From: VMCP01 sp964415065
Lineage (GTDB): Bacteria > Bacteroidota > Bacteroidia > NS11-12g > UBA955
DNA length: 20,671 bases
Reading direction: 5' to 3'
Assembly (NCBI GenBank): GCA_964415065.1
Contig: CAYPYX010000039.1
Span: forward strand, 1 to 20,671
How positions within the stretch are numbered: the first letter of the stretch is position 1; every line of letters starts with the position of its first letter. Shown here in pieces: positions 1 through 5,907 of the stretch. The notes beneath the pieces were generated by a model that ran no database searches, was not told the origin of the DNA, and saw nothing but the letters and a program-made list of their open reading frames with translations. A program made the position numbers and the translations under genes.

Positions 1-26
1 GTTCTTTCTAATCTTTAAAAGAATAC

Positions 27-680
27 ATGAGAATACATAAAGAAGGTTATAAAATAATTTTGTTAACTATAATAGGACTGGGTGTTTTAAACACCCCGTT
101 CTCATTATGGGCGGATGGTACCTGGTATCAACAAACGGTACTTATTTTGTCGTTGCTGTTTTTTGTAACAGTATTGCAATTCTTTCGCCATCCCAACCGA
201 ACAACTCCTCAAGGAAATGGCTTGGTGATTGCACCTGCAGATGGTAAAGTGGTAGTTATCGAGGAAGTAGAAGAACCTGAGTTTATTCAGGGTAAATGCA
301 GACAGATTTCTATTTTTATGTCGCCATTCAATGTGCATGTAAATCGTTATCCAGTTACCGGAGATGTGGTGTATGAAAAATACCATCCCGGAAAATACTT
401 GGTAGCATGGCATCCCAAAAGCTCCACAGAAAACGAACGCACCACGGTTGCCGTGAGTACCCCTCATGGGAACGTAGTTTTTCGTCAAATTGCAGGGGCT
501 TTGGCCAAAAGAATTGTGAATTACGCAAAAGTAGGCCACAAAGCGACACAAGGAGCGGAATACGGTTTTATCAAGTTTGGATCGAGAATCGATATTTATT
601 TGCCGTTAGATGCTAAAATAAATGTTGAATTGAATCAAAAAACCGTAGGTGGTGAAACCATCATTGCTCAATGGAGCTAA
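27..680 (+). CDS. psd: Phosphatidylserine decarboxylase proenzyme, short (type II) form
   Basis: Decarboxylates phosphatidylserine to phosphatidylethanolamine at the inner membrane. The 217-residue length fits the short bacterial form. Two hydrophobic segments near the N-terminus (about residues 9-27 and 36-52) would anchor it. Family motifs are visible: APADGKV at 69-75, SPFNVHVNRYP at 99-109 and, near the C-terminus, KFGSRID at 183-189. In this family the chain self-cleaves between Gly and Ser (here G185/S186), and the new N-terminal Ser becomes the pyruvoyl cofactor. The ATG at 27 gives a complete N-terminus. In many Bacteroidota psd follows cdsA, but the upstream neighbour lies outside the window. 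No clear terminator follows; the next gene has its own promoter. Identification is secure. Confidence 0.95.
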   Translation: MRIHKEGYKIILLTIIGLGVLNTPFSLWADGTWYQQTVLILSLLFFVTVLQFFRHPNRTTPQGNGLVIAPADGKVVVIEEVEEPEFIQGKCRQISIFMSPFNVHVNRYPVTGDVVYEKYHPGKYLVAWHPKSSTENERTTVAVSTPHGNVVFRQIAGALAKRIVNYAKVGHKATQGAEYGFIKFGSRIDIYLPLDAKINVELNQKTVGGETIIAQWS

Positions 681-736
681 TTTTGGTCACAAAATCGTCA
701 ACGTTTGTCGTAAAATACCTAATGTACGCCGTTAAG

Positions 737-769
737 TTTTGTAATTGACTTTATTAAAGACTATATTCG
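737..769 (+). promoter_or_regulatory. Bacteroidota-type promoter for the Cys-rich protein gene
   Basis: A TTTTG element at 737-741 is followed by 20 nt and then TATATTCG at 762-769, a one-base variant of the Bacteroidota -7 consensus TAnnTTTG. The ATG lies 25 nt downstream at 795, giving a leader of about 20 nt. The spacing agrees with the published range for -33/-7 pairs in this phylum. It separates this gene's transcription from psd. Confidence 0.55.
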
Positions 770-794
770 CAATACATCATTAATTCCAAACAAG

Positions 795-1163
795 ATGAAA
801 AAAATGTTAGTAATGGTTGCTTTGACTTTAGGGTTCGCAACCGCAGCCATGGCACAAACTGCAGCAAAAGAAGTTGCACAGGAGCCAGTAAAGAAAGAAT
901 GTTCTAAAGCAGACGGTACTAAGTCTTGCTGCAAATCAAAAACAGCTACTGCTGACGCGTCTAGCGCAAAAGCATCTTGCGATAAATCTGCTCACGCTTC
1001 AACTACAGGAGAAGCAAAAGCATGCTGCAAGAAAGACGGAGCTGCTGGTGAAAAAGCGGCTTGCACTAAAACTGCAGAAGCGGGTGAAGCTAAAGCTTGT
1101 TGCAAGAAAGATGGCGACAAGAAAGAGTGTCACTCCAAAACAAAAACCGAAGCTTCTAAGTAA
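795..1163 (+). CDS. Exported Cys/Lys-rich repeat protein, unknown function
   Basis: A 122-residue protein of no family I recognise. Residues 1-20 form a clear signal peptide (KK, hydrophobic core, then AMA before Q21), so it should be exported. The mature part is almost all Lys, Ala, Ser, Thr, Glu and Cys. It has ten cysteines (36, 45, 46, 62, 77, 78, 90, 102, 103, 112), three as CC pairs, and no aromatic or large hydrophobic residues to form a core. The 11-residue unit GEAKACCKKDG occurs exactly twice, at 72-82 and 97-107, and its codons differ only at third positions. The Cys content suggests periplasmic metal binding or thiol chemistry; this is inference. It has its own promoter and a strong terminator, so it is probably transcribed alone. 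ATG 795 is chosen because it starts the signal peptide. Confidence 0.8.
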   Translation: MKKMLVMVALTLGFATAAMAQTAAKEVAQEPVKKECSKADGTKSCCKSKTATADASSAKASCDKSAHASTTGEAKACCKKDGAAGEKAACTKTAEAGEAKACCKKDGDKKECHSKTKTEASK

Positions 1164-1240
1164 TCGGTAAATCAAGTATACTTGCGTTTCAATTGCTCCC
1201 TATTAGAGCAGTTGCAACCTAAATTAAAAGTATATACACG

Positions 1241-1266
1241 CAAAAGCCACCCTCGGGTGGCTTTTG
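1241..1266 (+). terminator. Strong hairpin terminator after the Cys-rich gene
   Basis: A perfect 12-bp inverted repeat (arms 1241-1252 and 1255-1266, central TC) with a GC-rich core and A/T-rich outer arms. It fits a Rho-independent terminator, with the U-tract formed by the right arm (CTTTTG then TTATTT). The right arm is also the start of the 61-bp repeat that follows. Confidence 0.75.
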
Positions 1267-1378
1267 TTATTTACAGGTGCAGTGAACAATCCCCATCAAC
1301 GCTGGTTGTTGATCAAAATGGCTTTTGTTATTTACAGGTGCAGTGAACAATCCCGATCAACGCTGGTTGTTGCCCAAA
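1258..1378. repeat. 61-bp intergenic tandem repeat, two visible copies, running into an assembly gap
   Basis: Copy 1 is 1258-1318 and copy 2 is 1319-1378, cut by the run of N. The aligned 60 bases differ at three positions (1294/1355, 1312/1373, 1313/1374). The period of 61 is not a multiple of three, which argues against a coding repeat. Each copy begins with TGGCTTTTG, the right arm of the preceding terminator, and contains a short inverted pair (ATCAAC...GTTGAT in copy 1). The array may have more copies inside the gap. With the terminator and gap it accounts for the gene-free stretch 1164-1478. Confidence 0.85.
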
Positions 1379-1478
1379 NNNNNNNNNNNNNNNNNNNNNN
1401 NNNNNNNNNNNNNNNNNNNNNNNNNNNNNNNNNNNNNNNNNNNNNNNNNNNNNNNNNNNNNNNNNNNNNNNNNNNNNN
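1379..1478. other. Assembly gap (100 N)
   Basis: Exactly 100 N, the conventional placeholder for a gap of unknown size. It begins inside the 61-bp tandem repeat and ends inside an open reading frame, so both the repeat copy number and the 5' part of the next gene are missing. Confidence 0.98.
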
Positions 1479-1736
1479 AATATTGATGAAATTCAAGCAG
1501 CTTTGGCTAAAATTTTTACGGGTGATGGTAATGGATTTGTCAAAAATAAACAAGTTCAAAAATTATACGATGAGGGTGCATTGATATTAATGACTGATGG
1601 AAAAGCGATGGCCCAAGGTTGGAATTTGGAAGCAAATCAATCTCAAGAGTTGTTGAAAACTGCATTGAAATTTGCCGCACATCAACTGAATGTACTTAAT
1701 AAACATGGTGTTATAAACCATGAAAATTCAAAATAA
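1479..1736 (+). CDS. 3' part of an unknown gene, 5' end lost in the gap
   Basis: The frame is open from the first base after the gap (N-I-D-E-I-Q-A-A-L-A-K...) to the TAA at 1734-1736, giving 85 visible residues. The TTG at 1503 would be an artificial start, since the frame is open upstream of it. The piece is soluble and mixed in character, with GDGNGF near its start and a predicted C-terminal helix (about SQELLKTALKFAAHQLNVL). I do not recognise the family. It ends at the start of the homocysteine methyltransferase gene: its stop lies 1 nt before ATG 1738, or overlaps if ATG 1720 is used. The two are therefore probably cotranscribed, which hints at a link to methionine or one-carbon metabolism, but this is inference only. 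Confidence 0.6.
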   Translation, partial: NIDEIQAALAKIFTGDGNGFVKNKQVQKLYDEGALILMTDGKAMAQGWNLEANQSQELLKTALKFAAHQLNVLNKHGVINHENSK

Positions 1737-1737
1737 T

Positions 1738-2733
1738 ATGAAATTCCAAGAATTACTTGAACAACGAATCGCCATTTTGGACGGTGCCATGGGTACCATG
1801 ATTCAGCGATATAAACTTTCAGAAGAGCAATACCGTGGTGAGCAATTTGCCGATTATCCTCATTCCTTAAAGGGCAATAATGATTTGTTGGTGATGACTC
1901 AGCCACAAATCATTGAAGATATTCATTTTGCATTTTTAGAAGCGGGCGCTGATGTGATCGAAACCAATACATTTAATGCCAATGCGATTTCTATGCTAGA
2001 TTATCACATGGAGAATTTAGTTAAAGAGCTGAATTTCCATGCTGTAAAAGTAGCTAAAGCCGCACGTGATCGTTATCAAAAAAACAATAATCGTCCGGTG
2101 TTTATTGCCGGTGCCATTGGACCAACTAATAAAACTGCGAGTCTAAGCCCTGATGTCAATAATCCTGGTTTTCGAGGTGTTTCTTTTGATGAATTGGTGG
2201 CTGCTTACCGCGAACAAACCGAAGCTTTAATGGATGCAGGTGTGGATTTGATTTTGGTAGAGACGGTATTTGATACTTTGAATTGTAAGGCGGCACTTTT
2301 TGCCATCAATACACTAAAAGAAGAGCGCAATTCACAAATTCCTTTGATGGTGAGCGGAACCATTACCGATAATTCGGGAAGGACCTTAAGCGGACAAACA
2401 ACAGAAGCGTTTTACAATAGTATTTCGCATGGAGATTTGCTTACGGTGGGTTTGAATTGTGCCTTGGGCGCAGATCAAATGCGACAGCATGTAGAAGAAA
2501 TTGCTCGTATTTCTAACGTTTATGTAAGTTGCTATCCGAATGCTGGTTTGCCCAATGAATTCGGGGAATACGACGATAGTCCCGAGCATATGTCTGCTGT
2601 TATTGCAGATTGGTGTGAACAAGGTTGGGTGAATTTGGTTGGGGGATGTTGTGGCACTACGCCTGAACATATCAAGGCTATTGCTGAGCGTTGCACAAAA
2701 TTTGAACCTCGTCGTTTGCCACAGAGTATTTAA
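1738..2733 (+). CDS. metH: Homocysteine S-methyltransferase domain of a split cobalamin-dependent methionine synthase (MetH N-terminal part)
   Basis: Transfers a methyl group to homocysteine to make methionine. The sequence is the MetH Hcy-binding TIM barrel: ILDGAMGT near the N-terminus, ETNTFNAN, and GAIGPTNKTASLSP. The zinc ligands are the Cys in VGLNCALG and the Cys pair in GGCCGTTPEHI (Cys247, Cys310 and Cys311 counted from ATG 1720). It stops right after the barrel (331 residues from ATG 1738), so the pterin, cobalamin and activation domains are absent. Many Bacteroidota carry MetH as two genes, usually adjacent. Here the next gene is an amino acid dehydrogenase, so the cobalamin part must be elsewhere, or this acts with another methyl donor. 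ATG 1738 follows the upstream stop by 1 nt; ATG 1720, in the same frame, would add six residues and overlap. Confidence 0.9.
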   Translation: MKFQELLEQRIAILDGAMGTMIQRYKLSEEQYRGEQFADYPHSLKGNNDLLVMTQPQIIEDIHFAFLEAGADVIETNTFNANAISMLDYHMENLVKELNFHAVKVAKAARDRYQKNNNRPVFIAGAIGPTNKTASLSPDVNNPGFRGVSFDELVAAYREQTEALMDAGVDLILVETVFDTLNCKAALFAINTLKEERNSQIPLMVSGTITDNSGRTLSGQTTEAFYNSISHGDLLTVGLNCALGADQMRQHVEEIARISNVYVSCYPNAGLPNEFGEYDDSPEHMSAVIADWCEQGWVNLVGGCCGTTPEHIKAIAERCTKFEPRRLPQSI

Positions 2734-2854
2734 CTTTTTCGAGGGATTTTTTTGAAGGATTGAAAGGAATTAAGGCAGTAATTTCGAGTTGGTAAGTGTC
2801 ATTCTGACGCTTGTAAATCAATGCTTCAGCATAGTTTTTAAATAAAAAAAGAGT

Positions 2855-2862
2855 TATCTTTG
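2855..2862 (+). promoter_or_regulatory. Consensus -7 promoter element for the leucine dehydrogenase gene
   Basis: TATCTTTG matches TAnnTTTG fully. It ends 15 nt before ATG 2878, predicting a leader of about 10 nt. The upstream -33 region is an A/T run with TTTTT but no clear TTG. The promoter also rules out the TTG at 2860 as a start, since that codon lies inside the element. The rest of the 144-nt spacer after the MetH gene shows only a small ATGCT/AGCAT inverted pair at 2821-2832. Confidence 0.65.
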
Positions 2863-2877
2863 CACTTCTTTAATTCA

Positions 2878-3981
2878 ATGGCAGAAATTCAATTCGAAAC
2901 AAAGCCTGCAACTCAGTTTGAGTTATTTGCAGGTTTGGAATCTACCTCCCACGAGCAAATCGTATTTTGTCAGGACAATGCAACTGGTTTGAAAGCAATT
3001 ATTGCTATTCATAACACGGTTTTAGGTCCTGGTTTAGGAGGAACGAGAATGTGGTATTACGAGCACGAAAAAGATGCAGTAAGAGATGCGTTGAGATTGT
3101 CGCGTGGTATGACCTATAAAGCAGCAGTTGCTGGTTTAAATTTAGGAGGTGCAAAAGCGGTAATTATCGGTGATCCCAAGACTCAAAAGAGTGAAGCATT
3201 GATGCGCAAATTTGGTCGTTTCGTGAACAATTTGAATGGTAAATACATCACCGCTGAGGATGTGGGAACCACCACAAAGGATATGGAGTATGTGAATATG
3301 GAAACTGAGCATGTGGTGGGTTTACCTGAAAGCATGGGCGGTGGCGGAGATCCTTCTCCTGTAACGGCTTATGGTACTTATATGGGTATCAAAGCTTCAG
3401 CAAAACAAGCTTACGGTAACGATTCATTAGCAGGTAAAAAAGTAGCTGTTATGGGTATCGGTAAAGTAGGATGGCATTTGTTGGAATACTTACACAAAGA
3501 AGGTGTGAAGTTATTTATTGCCGATATCAACGAATCTATTTTGAAGCAAGCTGCAGATACATTTGGTGCTACTGTGGTATCATTAGGTGAAATCTACGGT
3601 TTGGATGTAGATATATTTGCTCCATGCGCATTGGGTGGAATTTTGAACGATCAAACTTTGCCTCAATTGAAATGCAGTGTTATTGCCGGTGCTGCAAACA
3701 ACCAGTTAGAAGATGAAACTATTCACGGTAACATCATCAAGGAAAAAGGTATCGTATACGCTCCTGATTTCGTGATTAACGCTGGTGGATTGATCAATGT
3801 ATATTCAGAATACACAGGTTATGTTAGAGAGCGTGCAATGGCACAAACTGAAAGCATTTACCAAACTATTTTGGATATCAATAAATTGGCAACTGAAGCT
3901 AATATCAATACCCAAATTGCCGCAATTAAACATGCGGAAAAGAGAATCAACGACATGATGTTGGTACACTCAACTTACTAA
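2878..3981 (+). CDS. Leucine dehydrogenase-type Glu/Leu/Phe/Val dehydrogenase
   Basis: NAD-dependent oxidative deamination of branched-chain (or related) L-amino acids to 2-oxo acids, in the cytoplasm. From ATG 2878 the protein has 367 residues, the normal length for the hexa-/octameric leucine dehydrogenase group. It shows GPGLGGTRMW (50-59) and the catalytic-lysine motif GMTYKAAVAGLNLGGAK (77-93, Lys81). A Rossmann nucleotide loop VMGIGKVG lies at 191-198, and NAGGLINV near the C-terminus. Leucine and phenylalanine dehydrogenases share these motifs, so substrate is inferred from overall similarity to leucine dehydrogenases. It has its own promoter and a terminator, and is probably monocistronic. 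Confidence 0.9.
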   Translation: MAEIQFETKPATQFELFAGLESTSHEQIVFCQDNATGLKAIIAIHNTVLGPGLGGTRMWYYEHEKDAVRDALRLSRGMTYKAAVAGLNLGGAKAVIIGDPKTQKSEALMRKFGRFVNNLNGKYITAEDVGTTTKDMEYVNMETEHVVGLPESMGGGGDPSPVTAYGTYMGIKASAKQAYGNDSLAGKKVAVMGIGKVGWHLLEYLHKEGVKLFIADINESILKQAADTFGATVVSLGEIYGLDVDIFAPCALGGILNDQTLPQLKCSVIAGAANNQLEDETIHGNIIKEKGIVYAPDFVINAGGLINVYSEYTGYVRERAMAQTESIYQTILDINKLATEANINTQIAAIKHAEKRINDMMLVHSTY

Positions 3982-4010
3982 ACTTTACATTTATTTGGTT
4001 AACAACATAG

Positions 4011-4043
4011 AAAGGTCGCTCCTGACGGGGCGACCTTTTTTTT
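4011..4043 (+). terminator. Rho-independent terminator after the leucine dehydrogenase gene
   Basis: Arms AAAGGTCGC (4011-4019) and GCGACCTTT (4030-4038) pair perfectly around a 10-nt loop. An unbroken run of T follows to 4043. It begins 29 nt after the stop codon. Confidence 0.88.
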
Positions 4044-4053
4044 GTCAGAAACT

Positions 4054-4132
4054 GTTCCGATCCGACTTGGTGAAATCGAAAATGGTTCGAATTTGAATTA
4101 GTTGGAATAACCGGTCTGGTCCGACTTGGTGA
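4054..4132. repeat. 59-bp-period intergenic repeat, partly visible, at an assembly gap
   Basis: The 20-mer at 4054-4073 recurs at 4113-4132 with three mismatches; the last 13 bases (TCCGACTTGGTGA) are identical. The gap starts at once after the second copy. The first bases after the gap (GGTGAAATTG at 4233) resemble the continuation of copy 1 (GGTGAAATCG at 4069), so at least a third partial copy is likely. The sequence between the repeated 20-mers cannot be compared because the next unit is missing. Together with the terminator, gap, hairpin and promoter listed nearby, this accounts for the gene-free stretch 3982-4351. Confidence 0.65.
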
Positions 4133-4232
4133 NNNNNNNNNNNNNNNNNNNNNNNNNNNNNNNNNNNNNNNNNNNNNNNNNNNNNNNNNNNNNNNNNNNN
4201 NNNNNNNNNNNNNNNNNNNNNNNNNNNNNNNN
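4133..4232. other. Assembly gap (100 N)
   Basis: Exactly 100 N, a placeholder of unknown true length. It is flanked on both sides by related repeat sequence, so it probably reflects a repeat array the assembler could not resolve. Confidence 0.98.
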
Positions 4233-4268
4233 GGTGAAATTGCAATTTTTGCAAAATGCTAATTCTGG

Positions 4269-4287
4269 TTTTGCGATTTTCGCAAAA
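4269..4287. other. Short AT-rich hairpin upstream of the GT-C gene
   Basis: TTTTGCGA (4269-4276) and TCGCAAAA (4280-4287) form a perfect 8-bp stem with a 3-nt loop. On + it is followed by A, not T, so it is not a standard terminator for the upstream gene. On - it would be followed by pyrimidine-poor sequence and has no gene to serve. The nearby TGGTTTT repeats (4265-4271, 4304-4310) suggest it is part of the degenerate repeat region. Confidence 0.35.
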
Positions 4288-4339
4288 AAAATCCTGGTTT
4301 TCTAGATGAAATTTTGATGGTATTTTCATTATCCTGAAT

Positions 4340-4347
4340 TAACTTCG
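4340..4347 (+). promoter_or_regulatory. -7 promoter element immediately before the GT-C gene
   Basis: TAACTTCG fits TAnnTTCG, and it is followed by CCTC and then directly by ATG 4352. With the start point a few bases after the element, the mRNA would begin at or within about 3 nt of the start codon. The same 3' context (CTTCGCCTC) follows the pnt promoter at 8788. Confidence 0.5.
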
Positions 4348-4351
4348 CCTC

Positions 4352-5863
4352 ATGCCTTCGTCATTTTTTAAAGCCCATCGCAACAGCAGTGCTGCGTTAG
4401 CCGCATTAATGGGATTGTTTCTGTTGTATTTGGGAATAGCTGTCACCGCAGAAGCAGGGGCAGGAGGGCAAGATTCTTGGAATCACTATTTATATGCTCG
4501 TTGGTGTTATAAGCATCCACAGTTAATTTTAGATTTATGGGGTAAGCCCTTTTTTACACTATTAGCTTCACCGTTTGCTCAATTGGGTATAGGAGCAGTT
4601 TACACGTTAAATATGTTTGCTACCCTGGCAACAGCTTGGATTACGTATATGATAGGTCGCAAGTTAGCTATGAGAAACCCATGGACTTTGGTGTTGCTCT
4701 TTGGATTGCAACCTGTTGTTCTGGGGAATTTTTATTCTGCATTAACCGAACCTACTAATGCGTTAGTATTGGCATTTACACTGTATTTATTCGTGTCTGA
4801 TCATTACAAAGCGGCTGTGATTTTTGCATCATTCTTACCACTATTGAGAACTGAAGGTCTCGTATTAGTTGGAAGTATGATTCCTTTCATTGTGGTGAGA
4901 AAACGGTATAAATTATTGCCGTGGTTATTGACTGGAACAGTTGTGTATTCGTTGATGGCAGCTTTGATTTCTGGTGATGTAGGGTATTTTTTTAAAAACA
5001 ACCCGTATTTCAAATTTGAAAATTCTGAACCATCATCATTTGATCCAGGAAGCGGCTCGTTGTTTTATTATCTAGAGAACCAACGTCAAATTACTGGTTT
5101 TTGGTTAACGCTATTAATTGCAGTTACTTTGGTGATGGGTTTAATTTACATCGTTCAACGACTTCAAAAGAAAACTCCTCATGAATTAAGTCAAGTACTA
5201 ATTTGGTTATTATTCCCAGTATATTTTGGATATTTAGCCGCGCATTCTTTGATTTGGTATTGGGGCATTTTAGGCTCACATGGATTGTTCCGCGTATTTA
5301 TGGTGGTATCGCCGGTAGCTGCTTTGATTGCTCAGTTTGCCATTCATAAATTGATGGCTCAAGACATCCGAATACTAAATCGTATTATGAAAGTAATCAC
5401 CGTTGTAGGATGTTTTTTGTTGGCCTATCCCGGTGCACATTTTCCCTATCCATGGGAGAATAAAACAAGTATTTCAGGATATCCGGGTACACCTCAACTG
5501 GATAAAGCAATGCACTTTATTGAGGGAAAAGGATGGAAAAACCATCCTATTGTACATCAAATTCCCGAATTGAATGTGCACATGGATTTGGATCCATTTG
5601 TGGAAGGAAATGATTTATCGAAATACTCCACTTTTTATATTTGGTCTATCAATAAAGTAGAGCAGGAGAAAGATTGGTTGCCAGATTCATCTGTAGTTAT
5701 TTGGGATAATTTTCACGCCCGCAGAGATGCTCCCATGACTTTGAACGAGATGAGAAGTTTAAAAAACTACCAAGAAGTGGCCTATTTCCCAGCAGATGTT
5801 TCCATTACCGGAAATCCCAACGATACGTTTTACGACGTTCGAGTTTACCTGAAAGTGAGGTAA
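4352..5863 (+). CDS. Polytopic membrane protein, GT-C glycosyltransferase-like
   Basis: A 503-residue protein with about ten hydrophobic segments between residues 13 and 360, then a soluble C-terminal region of about 140 residues. The first loop after TM1 carries GGQDSWNHY (Asp41), the position where GT-C enzymes place a catalytic acidic residue. Further conserved-looking polar points are LTEPTNALVL (131-140) and LLRTEGLVL (164-172), like the R-E-E region of dolichol/undecaprenyl-sugar transferases. By family knowledge such proteins move a sugar from a lipid-linked donor on the outer face of the inner membrane. The acceptor is unknown and no cell-wall or exopolysaccharide cluster surrounds it. 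The fold call is by pattern, not by a search. It converges with recJ, with no clear terminator in the 44-nt gap. Confidence 0.6.
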   Translation: MPSSFFKAHRNSSAALAALMGLFLLYLGIAVTAEAGAGGQDSWNHYLYARWCYKHPQLILDLWGKPFFTLLASPFAQLGIGAVYTLNMFATLATAWITYMIGRKLAMRNPWTLVLLFGLQPVVLGNFYSALTEPTNALVLAFTLYLFVSDHYKAAVIFASFLPLLRTEGLVLVGSMIPFIVVRKRYKLLPWLLTGTVVYSLMAALISGDVGYFFKNNPYFKFENSEPSSFDPGSGSLFYYLENQRQITGFWLTLLIAVTLVMGLIYIVQRLQKKTPHELSQVLIWLLFPVYFGYLAAHSLIWYWGILGSHGLFRVFMVVSPVAALIAQFAIHKLMAQDIRILNRIMKVITVVGCFLLAYPGAHFPYPWENKTSISGYPGTPQLDKAMHFIEGKGWKNHPIVHQIPELNVHMDLDPFVEGNDLSKYSTFYIWSINKVEQEKDWLPDSSVVIWDNFHARRDAPMTLNEMRSLKNYQEVAYFPADVSITGNPNDTFYDVRVYLKVR

Positions 5864-5907
5864 TTTAATGCCCTTTTTCGGTGGCACTTTTGGGCTGCAA
5901 AGTAGTA

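Noticed and set aside
105..551. 148-residue antisense frame within psd
   Set aside because: Shadow of a well-conserved gene; no start context or recognisable domain.
1258..1378. 61-bp period suggested a CRISPR-like repeat-spacer array
   Set aside because: The whole unit is conserved with no variable spacer, and no cas gene is in the window.
1264..1584. Open frame on + running from the tandem repeat through the N run
   Set aside because: It exists only because N codons are read through; the true gap length is unknown and the real frame after the gap is a different one ending at 1736.
1720..2733. Frameshifted or degraded full-length metH
   Set aside because: The frame ends cleanly after the zinc motif at the usual length of a split MetH N-terminal protein, and no MetH remnants follow.
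2860..2877. TTG at 2860 as the start of the leucine dehydrogenase gene
   Set aside because: It lies inside the -7 promoter element; ATG 2878 gives the expected N-terminus.
4054..4132. 20-bp repeat at a 59-bp spacing as a CRISPR array
   Set aside because: Only two imperfect copies are visible, the sequence runs into a gap, and there are no cas genes. Not excluded until the gap is closed.
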